Assembly: GCF_000463115.2 (NCBI RefSeq) | Contig: NZ_AWFX01000045.1 | Span: 124,001-188,000 of the forward strand | Length of the DNA stretch: 64,000 nt | Source of the DNA: Franconibacter helveticus LMG 23732 | GTDB taxonomy: Bacteria; Pseudomonadota; Gammaproteobacteria; Enterobacterales; Enterobacteriaceae | Direction: 5' to 3' | Shown: one piece after another, positions 36,786 to 48,146 of the stretch | Layout: each line of letters opens with the position of its first letter | Numbering within the stretch: position 1 is the stretch's first letter | Notes under the pieces: model-generated | The model's input: only the letters and a program-made list of their open reading frames with translations | Told to the model about the DNA's origin: nothing | Database searches by the model: none | Program-made: the position numbers and the translations under genes

Positions 36786-37585
36786 CGACGCCTCAGCAAC
36801 TCTTTTTCCTGATGCGCGAAGAGTACACGTTGCTCTTTTATATGCAGTGTCTGCTGCTCGGGGCGATTGTCGGCAGCTTTCTTGGCATGGTGATTTCACG
36901 CGGGCCGCGCCTGGCGCAAGCGCAAAACGATGTGCTCTATCACCTGAGCTTTCCTGCGTCGTACTGCCACCATTGCGGCCATGCGTTAAGCTGGTGGGAA
37001 AATATTCCGGTGGTCAGCTGGTTTATTTTACGCGGGCGCTGCAACCATTGCGGCGAGCCTATTCCACGCTGGCTGCCAGGCGTTGAAATAAGTAACGCCC
37101 TGCTCTTTTGTTTAATGGCGATGGTGTTTCATCACCCGACGCAAATAATGGCAGGCTGGTTGTTAGTGAGTTTCCTGATTATTTTAAGCGTGCTTGACTG
37201 GCAATATTTTCTGTTGCCGGACTGCTTCACGCTGCCGCTATTATGGAGCGGCCTGCTGGTGAATACCTTTTCCGGCACGGTGGCATTACAGGACGCCATT
37301 ATCGGCGCTGCTGCTGGCTACCTGTTTTTATGGTCGCTTTACTGGATTTTTCGTCTGACCCTAAAAAAAGAGGCCCTCGGCTATGGCGACTTCAAGCTGC
37401 TGGCGGCGCTTGGCGCCTGGCTTGGCTGGCAAGCGCTGCCCTATATCTGTCTGCTTGCCAGCTGCATTGGGCTTTTATTCGCGGCGAAAAGCACGCGGCT
37501 GAATATCACCCTGCGTTTTCCGTTCGGCAGTTATTTAAGTTTTGCAGGGCTGTGGTTTTTTATCTTTTATCACTACGGCGGCTGA
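36782..37585 (+). CDS. gspO: GspO, prepilin peptidase / N-methyltransferase
   Basis: 267 residues of an A24 aspartic peptidase. The cytoplasmic loop bears the two-CxxC pair CHHC...CNHC. About eight transmembrane helices follow. The two catalytic aspartates are visible in LSVLDWQYFLLPD and in GYGDFKLLAALGAWLG (the GxGD motif). It cleaves and methylates the pseudopilins GspG-K. It is the last gene of the gspD-O operon. About 218 bp of AT-richer DNA separates it from the chitinase gene. Confidence 0.95.
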   Translation: MTTPQQLFFLMREEYTLLFYMQCLLLGAIVGSFLGMVISRGPRLAQAQNDVLYHLSFPASYCHHCGHALSWWENIPVVSWFILRGRCNHCGEPIPRWLPGVEISNALLFCLMAMVFHHPTQIMAGWLLVSFLIILSVLDWQYFLLPDCFTLPLLWSGLLVNTFSGTVALQDAIIGAAAGYLFLWSLYWIFRLTLKKEALGYGDFKLLAALGAWLGWQALPYICLLASCIGLLFAAKSTRLNITLRFPFGSYLSFAGLWFFIFYHYGG

Positions 37586-37670
37586 TACGTTTTACGTTAA
37601 GCCATTTATTCATGCCTTATTAAAGCATTGGCCACGAACCTTGCCTTAATAACGCCCCCTCTATGCCATT

Positions 37671-37765
37671 AAGGAGGTTACAGACAATATAAATAATCCA
37701 CTTCCGTTCTATAGCGTTTATCAGGCAAGTCGTCAGGCATCGCTTTTTCTGAATACCTCAGAAAA
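37671..37765 (+). promoter_or_regulatory. Leader elements before the first chitinase gene
   Basis: AAGGAGGT, a full anti-Shine-Dalgarno match, occurs at 37671-37678, but no start codon stands within 15 nt downstream. A perfect 8-bp hairpin TTTTCTGA (37745-37752) / TCAGAAAA (37758-37765) lies about 40 nt before the chitinase ATG. The function is unknown: it could be a leader-control element or chance. Confidence 0.35.
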
Positions 37766-37788
37766 GGGCTGACCATTAACTTATCTGA

Positions 37789-40506
<2,718 letters not shown>

Positions 40507-40729
40507 CCCCCTGAAAGCGCGCTGCGCCACGACGCACGCGTTTGAATGTTGGCATGCCGGCGCGAAGATGCGCTCGCGCCGGCAAGGGTGAATGACAGCG
40601 CTGACGCGGGCGGCGCAGCGGCAGTTTCGCTGCGTTGCCTGCGCGCCGCGCAACCAGGCCGCCTCTGGCGGATGACGCCTGTCGCCCTGCGCCAACCCGC
40701 AGTCAAGCTAACCATAAAGGTTATTTGCG
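40507..40729 (+). other. Spacer between the two chitinase genes with a 10-bp hairpin
   Basis: About 220 bp. It contains a perfect inverted repeat TGCCGGCGCG (40555-40564) / CGCGCCGGCA (40575-40584) with a 10-nt loop but no T run. This is more likely an RNA-stabilising or processing hairpin than an intrinsic terminator. No other feature is seen. Confidence 0.5.
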
Positions 40730-43315
40730 ATGAAAAGAAACGTATTAGCCCGGACTATCAGTATCCTGTGCCTGTGCGGCGCAACAGCCCCGGCGCTGGC
40801 GCTGGAGGCGTGGAGCGGACAAGAAGGCGGTGACACTTACCAGGTGATTTTCGCCGGCAACGTCTACACCAACGCCTGGTGGGTCGGCGCGGCTAACTGC
40901 CCCGGCTCGAACGACCCGGACGGCCCCTGGCGCCAGGTTCGCGCCGCGACCGCCGCAGAGATAACCCAGTACGGCAACCCCGCCAACTGCGATATTTCCA
41001 ACGGCGCGCCTGCTGCAAAGCTGCCTGAGTACAGTAGCGCCCAGAGTTACCAGAAAGATGACAAGGTCTCCAGCAGCGGCGTGAGCTATAAGGCGCTGAA
41101 GGCCATTTCACCCTCCTCCTTCGCGCCGGGCCAGCCGAATCCGTGGATGGCTTACGTCGCCGTGCCGCAATGGCAGTCGGGCAAAATTTATCAGCAGGGC
41201 GACGTGGTGATGGTAAACGGCCAGGGCTATAAAGCCTGGTTCTATAACGTGGATGAAGACCCGTCAAAAGAGGAGAACCAGAACCTTACCGGCGACAACG
41301 GCCAGCCCTGGAAACCGCTCGGCACGCTGAAAGTTTGGTCCGATCAAGAGCTGGCGAGCGCCCCGGCGCTTGATACGCAACAGCTTTACCCGGCAGGTTC
41401 GCTGGTGAAATTCCAGGGCCAGCCTTACGTTTCGCTCACCGCCGTGCAGCATGTGCAGCCGAGCGATCCATCGCCCTGGGGGATTTATATCGACTGGACC
41501 GGCACCAAAGAGCGGGTCGGCACGCCGAAATCGGAGTGGCCCGCCCACGTTTATGCGCCCTATGTGGATTTCACCCTAAACACCATCCCCGATCTCGCCT
41601 CGCTGGCATCGAGTAAAAACATTACCCACTACACGCTGGCGTTTATCGTCGCCAAAGACGCCAACACCTGCCTGCCCACCTGGGGTACGGCCTACAACAT
41701 TAATGACTATACCCAGTACAGCAAAATTAAGGCGCTACGCGACGCAGGCGGCGATATTCAGGTTTCCATCGGCGGCGCGAATAACTCGCCGCTGGCGGCG
41801 GCCTGTAAGAACGTGAACGACCTGCAACAGCACTATTACGACATCGTCGATAATCTCAATCTGAAGGTGCTGGATTTTGATATCGAAGGCAACTGGGTGG
41901 CGGATCATGAATCTATTCAGCGGCGCAACAGCGCGCTGAAAATGGTGCAGGAACGCTGGAAACAGGAAGGCCGCAAGGTAGGCCTGGTCTTTACCCTGCC
42001 TATCCTGCCGACCGGCCTGACGCCGGAGGGTATCTACGTACTGGAAGATGCCAAAGCCAAAGGGGTGGAGCTGACCGGCGTCAACGTCATGACCATGGAT
42101 TACGGCAACACAGTCTGCCAGTCCTCCGGCCAGGAGGGGCAGAATATCCACGGCAAATGCGCCACCTCGGCTGTCGACAACCTGTTCCAGCAGGTGAAAA
42201 AAATCTGGCCGGACAAGAGCGACAGCGCCATCAACAACATGCTCGGCACCACGCCGATGATTGGCTATAACGACGTGCAGGGAGAGACGTTTTACCTCTC
42301 CGACGCGCGGCTGGTGATGCAGCAGGCGCAGGAGCGGCAGCTTGGCATGATAGGCATCTGGTCGATAGCGCGCGACCAGCCGGGCCAGCAGGGTTATGTC
42401 GGGCCGGAAAACAGTGGCCTGACCGCCCAGCAGGCGCCGCTTTACGCCTTCAGCGATGTCTTTTCACCTTTCACTTCCGCCAGCAGCAGTAGCGGCGGCG
42501 GCGGGCAGCCTGCCCCTGCGCCTGCGCCAACCCCGGCGCCGTCCAACGTGGCGCCGGTAGCGAACGCGGGGGTCAGCCAGACGATTCAGGGCACGCAGAC
42601 GGTGACGCTTGACGGTTCCGGCTCAAGCGACGCCGACGGCGACACGCTGACCTACCAGTGGCAGCAAACCGGCGGGCCGGACGTGACGCTTAACAACGCT
42701 ACCCAGGCGCACAGCACCTTTACGGTGCCCTCGCCGCAGCATGCTGAGTACAGCTTCCGTCTGACGGTGAACGACGGGCAACACAGCGCCTACGCCGACA
42801 CCTCGGTGACGGTGCTGGAAGCCGCCCAGCCGGTAGCGCCGGTGATCAACCTGGCGTCGTCATTCCAGGGGCTGAGCGGTAGCCAGATCGTGATAACCGC
42901 GACCGCCGCCGACCCGGACAGCATGAGTAACCAGCTACGGTGGAACTGGGTGGTGCCGAACGGCGTGGGCCAGGTGAGCGGCCAGGAGAGCAATACGCTG
43001 ACGATCACCGCCGCCAGCGTGACGGCGGCGCAGTCATTCCCGCTGGCGGTGCACGTAACCGACCAGAGCGGACTGAGCGCCAACGCCTCTACCACCTTGC
43101 AGATAAACCCGCTGCCGCAGCCCTCAGGCGGCGACTTCCAGTACGTTTATCCGCAAAACATTAGCCAGTACAAAGCGGGCACCCGCGTGAAAGGCAAAGA
43201 CGGCAATATCTACGAGTGCAAACCTTTCCCTTATGCCGGCTGGTGTAAGGGAGCGGCCTGGGCCTACGCCCCGGGCGAAGGGTTGAACTGGTCTGACGCC
43301 TGGATCAAACGGTAA
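40730..43315 (+). CDS. chiA: Secreted GH18 endochitinase, homologue of E. coli ChiA (YheB)
   Basis: 861 residues. Signal peptide to about ALA at residue 24; an N-terminal chitin-binding module (LEAWSGQEGGDTYQVIF...AWWVGAANCPG); further small carbohydrate-binding segments (YQKDDKVSSSGVSYKAL, WQSGKIYQQGDVV). The GH18 catalytic domain (about 255-580) opens ERVGTPKSEWPAHVYAPYVD and carries LDFDIEG with catalytic Glu386. It closely follows E. coli ChiA in VNVMTMDYGN and EGQNIHGKCATSA. Unlike E. coli ChiA it has only one N-terminal AWW module. It adds a PKD domain ([20 protein letters not shown]), an Ig-like domain and a short C-terminal CBM (IYECKPFPYAGWCKG). E. coli ChiA is a known Gsp T2SS substrate, which fits this location. 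Confidence 0.92.
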   Translation: MKRNVLARTISILCLCGATAPALALEAWSGQEGGDTYQVIFAGNVYTNAWWVGAANCPGSNDPDGPWRQVRAATAAEITQYGNPANCDISNGAPAAKLPEYSSAQSYQKDDKVSSSGVSYKALKAISPSSFAPGQPNPWMAYVAVPQWQSGKIYQQGDVVMVNGQGYKAWFYNVDEDPSKEENQNLTGDNGQPWKPLGTLKVWSDQELASAPALDTQQLYPAGSLVKFQGQPYVSLTAVQHVQPSDPSPWGIYIDWTGTKERVGTPKSEWPAHVYAPYVDFTLNTIPDLASLASSKNITHYTLAFIVAKDANTCLPTWGTAYNINDYTQYSKIKALRDAGGDIQVSIGGANNSPLAAACKNVNDLQQHYYDIVDNLNLKVLDFDIEGNWVADHESIQRRNSALKMVQERWKQEGRKVGLVFTLPILPTGLTPEGIYVLEDAKAKGVELTGVNVMTMDYGNTVCQSSGQEGQNIHGKCATSAVDNLFQQVKKIWPDKSDSAINNMLGTTPMIGYNDVQGETFYLSDARLVMQQAQERQLGMIGIWSIARDQPGQQGYVGPENSGLTAQQAPLYAFSDVFSPFTSASSSSGGGGQPAPAPAPTPAPSNVAPVANAGVSQTIQGTQTVTLDGSGSSDADGDTLTYQWQQTGGPDVTLNNATQAHSTFTVPSPQHAEYSFRLTVNDGQHSAYADTSVTVLEAAQPVAPVINLASSFQGLSGSQIVITATAADPDSMSNQLRWNWVVPNGVGQVSGQESNTLTITAASVTAAQSFPLAVHVTDQSGLSANASTTLQINPLPQPSGGDFQYVYPQNISQYKAGTRVKGKDGNIYECKPFPYAGWCKGAAWAYAPGEGLNWSDAWIKR

Positions 43316-43372
43316 TTAACGGCCTGTACGGGGCGCCGCCTCGCGCGGCGTCCTTTCAGGCGGGAGGAGACG

Positions 43373-43807
43373 ATGAAAGCCTGTTTCGCATTGCCGCTTT
43401 ATGCCGTAAGCCTGATGGCGCAGGCTACCTGCTGGGACGAGGCGGCCTATTATTTCAACCTCGATCCGAAGCTGCTTAACGCTATCGCCCAGGTGGAGTC
43501 AGGCATGAACCCTGAGGCGATCAACGTCAATACTAACGGCAGCTACGACGTCGGCCTGATGCAAATCAACAGCATTCACTTTGAGCGGCTGCGCAAGCTG
43601 GGCGTCGATGAAGTGTTGTTGATGCGCGACCCCTGCGTGTCGGTACTGGTGGGGGCTTCTATTCTTTCCCAGATGGTGCAGACCTACGGCTATACCTGGG
43701 AGGCGATTGGCGCTTATAACGCAGGCACCAGCGAAAGCCGCCACGGTTTGCGTATGCGCTATGCCTGGAAAGTCTGGCAACGTTATCAACGGCTAAAAGG
43801 GTTATAA
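43373..43807 (+). CDS. Small lytic transglycosylase, SLT/IagB type
   Basis: 144 residues with a signal peptide (about 1-18, ending AQA). The SLT fold follows with catalytic Glu42 in AIAQVESGMNP, the motif NTNGSYDVGLMQINS and the AYNAG box near the end. Such small periplasmic transglycosylases (IagB, PilT, VirB1 relatives) open peptidoglycan for assembly of cell-envelope-spanning machines. Here it follows the chitinases and faces gspC, so a role in fitting the T2SS through the wall is plausible. A direct role on exported substrates cannot be excluded. Confidence 0.9.
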   Translation: MKACFALPLYAVSLMAQATCWDEAAYYFNLDPKLLNAIAQVESGMNPEAINVNTNGSYDVGLMQINSIHFERLRKLGVDEVLLMRDPCVSVLVGASILSQMVQTYGYTWEAIGAYNAGTSESRHGLRMRYAWKVWQRYQRLKGL

Positions 43808-43894
43808 CCAGCGAAGGCTTGTCGCTGGTTAACGTGATTAACAGACTCGCTAAAACCCACTACCTTAATTTTCCGTAATCCCGGTTTTAGCGAG
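43805..43894. terminator. Two inverted repeats between convergent genes
   Basis: The first is TAACCAGCGA (43805-43814) / TCGCTGGTTA (43822-43831), a perfect 10-bp stem right at the transglycosylase stop. The second is CTCGCTAAAACC (43846-43857) / GGTTTTAGCGAG (43883-43894), 12 bp with a 25-nt loop. They lie between convergent genes and probably form a bidirectional transcription end, although T runs are weak. Confidence 0.6.
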
Positions 43895-43900
43895 AAGCTA

Positions 43901-44350
43901 TTATGTATTTTGCTTTGTGTAATCCGGCGCGGGCAATTTAACATCCTGATTAACGCCCTGATAATTTACCTCAATATGATCTTTAGTAATCGCCACAACA
44001 CGCGCGTTATCATATCCCTTTAATGTTTCGCCAACGTGATAAACCACCTGCTCCGCGCCCTGCTTAACAATCGTGGCGGAGAGATCTTCTTTATTACTGA
44101 AAACAATTCCGCTGATATCCAGCGCCAGCTGCGGCGCGTTTGCCTGCATGGCTGGTGCCGTAACGGCAGGGTTGAAAAGCGCGAGCGTTACCGGGGCGGC
44201 AGGCGGGTTCGCTACGGTTTGAACCTGTTGAAGTTGTTCGCGGGTTTGCGACCAGTTCAGCCAGCCACTGGCCGTCTGCATTACGCCCGCCAGAGCGATG
44301 ATGCCGCACAGTGCGGGCGCGAAATATTTTTTAATAGCAGGAGTCATCAT
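43901..44350 (-). CDS. gspC: Short GspC-like T2SS protein without PDZ domain
   Basis: 149 residues. A short cytoplasmic start (MMTPAIKKYF), one transmembrane helix (about 9-30) and a Pro/Ala linker are followed by an HR-type domain (about 72-140): LALDISGIVFSNKEDLSATIVKQG, VVYHVGETLKGYDNARVV, ITKDHIEVNYQG. This is the pattern of GspC homology regions that contact the secretin N0 domain. Full GspC proteins run to about 270 residues with a C-terminal PDZ or coiled coil; here the protein ends after HR. It is on the opposite strand, about 6.3 kb after gspO, away from its usual place before gspD. It supplies the otherwise missing inner/outer-membrane link. An alternative ATG lies 3 bp further in. 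Confidence 0.8.
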   Translation of the reverse strand: MMTPAIKKYFAPALCGIIALAGVMQTASGWLNWSQTREQLQQVQTVANPPAAPVTLALFNPAVTAPAMQANAPQLALDISGIVFSNKEDLSATIVKQGAEQVVYHVGETLKGYDNARVVAITKDHIEVNYQGVNQDVKLPAPDYTKQNT

Positions 44351-44634
44351 ATTTTCACTATTGAGTTTAAGGATAAACTTATTGCCGAAATGCGTTTATC
44401 TGATTTACGGCGTGATATTTAGCGAGGGAATTCTAACAAGCGCTAATTGCGTCCACCACCAAAACATTCACCAGCACAATAAATCAAAAATAACATTTCT
44501 TTCTTAAATAAAAGCACTTAGCGAAAATAACCAAATTAAGCAGGAAAGAATTCGATTTTCAGAAAGACTGAATACAGCGATTTTCGTCATAAAATAGCGG
44601 GCGCGGCCTTTTTACAGCTGGCCGCGCCCTGCTA
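44351..44634. other. AT-rich spacer between gspC and yojI
   Basis: About 280 bp, AT-rich compared with its flanks. It should hold the gspC promoter. It marks the right boundary of the accessory block against the conserved yojI. No gene, tRNA remnant or clear repeat was recognised. Confidence 0.55.
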
Positions 44635-46281
44635 TTAACCGCCGATACGCGCTACGGCATCGCGGCTGGCAAGCGCACGCTCTTCGCCGGTCAGTTCGCT
44701 TAACTGCCCCTGGCGCATCTCCAGCAGACGGTCGGCGTGAATAAAGTAGTGATCGTCATGGCTGATGGCGAAAATGGTTTTCCCCATCTGCTGCATCAGC
44801 GGCAGCAGGACCTGATAAAACTCGCGGCGGAAATGCGGGTCCTGATCCGCCGCCCATTCATCCAGCAAAATGATGTCGCGGTCTTCCGCCAGCGCCAGCA
44901 GCAGCGCAACGCGCTTCTTCTGCCCTTTAGAGAGCTTAAGATTGAGGATTTTCCCGTTGTCCAGCTCCAGCTTTTCAGCCATTTTCAGCCGCTTCAGCCA
45001 GGCTTCCACCAGCACCGGGTTCGCCGCTTCGCCCTTTGGCCCCAGCAGCTTGTCGAATAGCCAGACGTCAGTGAAGACCGCCGAGAAGTGCTGGCGGTAA
45101 GCGTCCATTTCGCTTGCGCTAATCGCTTTGCCATCCAGCAAGATCTCCCCGCTAACCGGTTCATAAAGGCCGGTCAGCAGCATAGCGAGCGTGGATTTAC
45201 CGCTGCCGTTGCCCCCTATCAGGAACAGCAGTTCGCCGCGATGAATAGTGAGATTTAGCGGGCCGACGCCGAAGCTGCCGTCGCTGTAGCTGAACGTCAC
45301 GTCGCGAAGCTCCAGCGTTTGCCAGTCGGCGAACTTTTCAGGGCGTTTAAAGTCAGGCTGATAAGCCGCCAGCTGAAACTGCTTCAGCTTATTAAACGCC
45401 ACCTGGGCGGTGAGCAGCGTCGGCAACGCGCCCATTGCGGAAAGCAGCGGCGTGCGCAAAAAGAGCAGCGCCAGCGAGTAGGTCGCCGCCACGTTGGTAT
45501 CCGCCCAGCCGAGGCCATTCGCCATCCAGAACACCAGACCAATCACCCCGAGCATCATAATGTTCGACCAGTTGACGGCGCTCAGGTGAAAGGTGTCGGC
45601 GCGGATAATGTGCTGGCGATAGCTTTGCGCGTCTGGCTTGTAGACGTTGTCAAAAATATATTCCGCGCGCTCGCGATTAAGCGCCAGCTCTTTGCGCCCT
45701 TCCAGCACCGTCTGGAAATCGTTATAGAGGCTGTCTTCCACTTCGCGCAGCGTGGCGATGTGCTTATAAACGCGCTGCACCAGCAGGTAGCCAATCCACA
45801 GCGTAATGGCAATCCACACGGCGGTAACCAGCAGCATTCTGGACGACAGCCAGCCAAGATAAATAGCGCTGCCGACCGTCAGGATAATCCCCTGCACCAG
45901 TTCCGGCAGGCGCACAAAAGCGATGGTGATGTTACGCACGTCGCTGGTCAGCCCCGCCAGCAGCGTGGCGCTGCCGAGCTTTTCGACCTGCTCGACCGGC
46001 GTATCCATAATGCGCTTGATAAACTCGCTGCGCAGGCGGTACACAAAATGGTGCCCAAGCATCGTTAACGCCAGCTGCGAGGCGAGCGTTACCGCCATCA
46101 GCACCAGCAGCAGGCCGAGAAATTCCGGCAGCACCGCAAGCGTGAGATCGGCAGTGGCTATCAGACGTTGGTTAATAAAAGCGATAAGGCCTATACCCAG
46201 CGCGGCGCTGGCGAGGCTTAACGCCAGCACCAGCACAAACGGCAGACGGTACTGGCGCCAGACAAGGCGCAGAAGTTCCAT
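44635..46281 (-). CDS. yojI: YojI, ABC transporter (permease-ATPase) for microcin J25 export
   Basis: 548 residues from ATG 46281 ([15 protein letters not shown], as in E. coli). Upstream in-frame starts to 46344 add 21 non-conserved residues. Six transmembrane helices lie in the first 310 residues. The ATPase domain has Walker [18 protein letters not shown], the signature region [19 protein letters not shown] and Walker [16 protein letters not shown]. It is a CydD/PvdE-like half transporter. In E. coli it works with TolC to export microcin J25. It lies directly before alkB in the same direction. Confidence 0.94.
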   Translation of the reverse strand: MELLRLVWRQYRLPFVLVLALSLASAALGIGLIAFINQRLIATADLTLAVLPEFLGLLLVLMAVTLASQLALTMLGHHFVYRLRSEFIKRIMDTPVEQVEKLGSATLLAGLTSDVRNITIAFVRLPELVQGIILTVGSAIYLGWLSSRMLLVTAVWIAITLWIGYLLVQRVYKHIATLREVEDSLYNDFQTVLEGRKELALNRERAEYIFDNVYKPDAQSYRQHIIRADTFHLSAVNWSNIMMLGVIGLVFWMANGLGWADTNVAATYSLALLFLRTPLLSAMGALPTLLTAQVAFNKLKQFQLAAYQPDFKRPEKFADWQTLELRDVTFSYSDGSFGVGPLNLTIHRGELLFLIGGNGSGKSTLAMLLTGLYEPVSGEILLDGKAISASEMDAYRQHFSAVFTDVWLFDKLLGPKGEAANPVLVEAWLKRLKMAEKLELDNGKILNLKLSKGQKKRVALLLALAEDRDIILLDEWAADQDPHFRREFYQVLLPLMQQMGKTIFAISHDDHYFIHADRLLEMRQGQLSELTGEERALASRDAVARIGG

Positions 46282-46359
46282 AAAAGCAGCTACCCACAGA
46301 AAACAAAACAGCGAGCAGTTTAAACGGCGTGAACGCGACGGCAAGAATAATTCTTATTT

Positions 46360-47007
46360 TTATTCGCCTTTGCCCGCCTGCCGGAACGTCAGATTGTAGC
46401 GCCAGGGTCCGGCGTCGGGATGGTCGCCTGGTTTCAGCGGCTGAATGCCGTGATAAAAAAGGCGCGACGGCCCACCCCACACCACCACATCGCCATGTTC
46501 CAGCAGCAGCCTTTTCAACGGATCGCTGCGCTTAAGCCCGCCCCACTGAAACACCGCGGGCAGCCCAAGCGAGACGGAAACAATCGGCGCTCGCAGGTTC
46601 GGCTCGTCTTTATCCTGATGCAGCGAAAGTTTCGCCCCGGGCGCATAGCGGTTAATCAAACAGGCGTCCGGCTGAAAATCGTCGTAGCCCGCGGCTTTCG
46701 CCGCCGCGTCGCAAAGACGGCGAAAGGCGGGCGGGATGTCAGGCCAGGGTTTACCGGTGAGCGGATCGCGCGTTGCGTAGCTGTAACCGCTGCGGCTGCT
46801 GGTCCAGCCCAGCGAACCGCAGCTGGTCATCGCCACCGACATGGTGTAGCCGCCTGGCGTCACCATCTGGCGAAAAGGCGACTGCGCCGCCACGTCTGCG
46901 ATAGTCGCCAGCAGTTCCGAGGCCGTGGCGAAGGCGAAACGGCGCAGTATCACCGCCCCTTCGTCGAGCGGCTCCTGCCAGGGCGGCTGGTCGGCAAAGA
47001 GATCCAT
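46360..47007 (-). CDS. alkB: AlkB, Fe(II)/2-oxoglutarate DNA/RNA alkylation demethylase
   Basis: 215 residues (216 in E. coli). The iron ligands are visible: His130 and Asp132 in LSLHQDKDEP and His186 in RLFYHGIQP. The 2-oxoglutarate-binding arginines lie in WRYNLTFRQAG. It oxidatively removes methyl groups from 1-methyladenine and 3-methylcytosine. Its start overlaps the ada stop by 1 bp, so ada-alkB form an operon under Ada control, as in E. coli. Confidence 0.96.
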   Translation of the reverse strand: MDLFADQPPWQEPLDEGAVILRRFAFATASELLATIADVAAQSPFRQMVTPGGYTMSVAMTSCGSLGWTSSRSGYSYATRDPLTGKPWPDIPPAFRRLCDAAAKAAGYDDFQPDACLINRYAPGAKLSLHQDKDEPNLRAPIVSVSLGLPAVFQWGGLKRSDPLKRLLLEHGDVVVWGGPSRLFYHGIQPLKPGDHPDAGPWRYNLTFRQAGKGE

Positions 47008-48074
47008 TACTTCTCCTTTTTCACTTTGGCTTCCCAGGCCAGCAGCGCGGCTTTACGCGCCACGCCCCAGCGGTAGCCCGCCAGCGCGCCGTCGCCGCGC
47101 ACGACCCGGTGACACGGAATCACCACCGCAAGCTTATTGGCGGCGCAGGCGCTCGCCACCGCGCGCACGGCGCCGGGCTTGCCGATTTTGCGCGCCAGCT
47201 CGCTGTAACTTAGCGTGCTGCCGGCGGGAATATCGCGCAGCGCCTGCCAGACCTGCTGCTGGAAGGCGGTGCCGCGAATATCAAGCGGCAGCGCCCATTT
47301 GCCCTGCGGGGCGTCAAGAAAGGCTATTACCTGCGCGACGCGTTCATCAAAAGCGGCATCCTGCGAAGGCTGCGCGCCGGGAAAAAGCGCGAGCAGTTCG
47401 GCTTCCAGCGCCTCGCGGCTTTCGCCGGGGAGAATGGCGCAGACGCCCCGCTCGCTCTGCGCCACCAGGCACAGCCCCAGCTGGCACGGCGCGAGAGTCC
47501 AGACGACGCTGGCGGATTCGCCGCCGCGCCCATATTGCCGCGGCGTCATGCCAAGCGCAGCGTCAGCCTCGCGATAAAACGCGCTGCCGCATGCGTAACC
47601 GGCGGCGTAGAGCGCATCGGTAACCTTCTCTTCTTTGCGCAGGGCGTTGCGCACTTTTTGCACCCGCAGCGCCTGCTGCCAGGCTTTCGGCGTCAGCCCG
47701 GTAACCGCCTTAAATTGCCGGTGAAAATGATACGGACTCATCGCCGCATTTTGCGCAAGTTCAGCAAGCGTAAGGGGCGCGTCGCTTGACGCCATCAGCC
47801 GGCAGGCGGCGGCAATGCGCATCGCCTTCTGTTGTTCAGGCGGCGCTTTGTCAGGCTGGCAGCGCTTGCAGGGACGAAACCCGGCTGCCAGCGCGCCTGC
47901 GGCGTCGGGGTAGAAGCGCACGTTGGCGCGCAGCGGACGCCGGGCGCGACAGGAAGGACGGCAGAAAATACCGGTCGTGACCACCGCAAAAACAAAGCGT
48001 TCGTCGGCTTGCGCGTCGCGGCGCTCTACCGCCTGCCAGCGCGCCTGTTCGGAGGTAAAATCTTCACGTTTCAT
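47007..48074 (-). CDS. ada: Ada, bifunctional methyltransferase and transcriptional activator
   Basis: 355 residues. The N-terminal zinc site has Cys38, Cys42, Cys69 and Cys72; methylation of Cys38 by DNA phosphotriesters turns on activation. An AraC-type helix-turn-helix follows (about 90-180, LTLAELAQNAAMSPYHFHRQFK). The C-terminal O6-methylguanine methyltransferase has active Cys321 in VIPCHRVVRGDGALAGYRWG. All residues match E. coli numbering or nearly so. It activates ada-alkB and other repair genes. It is transcribed just upstream of and overlapping alkB. Confidence 0.96.
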   Translation of the reverse strand: MKREDFTSEQARWQAVERRDAQADERFVFAVVTTGIFCRPSCRARRPLRANVRFYPDAAGALAAGFRPCKRCQPDKAPPEQQKAMRIAAACRLMASSDAPLTLAELAQNAAMSPYHFHRQFKAVTGLTPKAWQQALRVQKVRNALRKEEKVTDALYAAGYACGSAFYREADAALGMTPRQYGRGGESASVVWTLAPCQLGLCLVAQSERGVCAILPGESREALEAELLALFPGAQPSQDAAFDERVAQVIAFLDAPQGKWALPLDIRGTAFQQQVWQALRDIPAGSTLSYSELARKIGKPGAVRAVASACAANKLAVVIPCHRVVRGDGALAGYRWGVARKAALLAWEAKVKKEK

Positions 48075-48146
48075 AACAGACTCCTCTTTATAAGGTAGCC
48101 CTACTCTGCGCGCGCGCCACGCGTAAAAAACCCGCCATCTTGCTTT

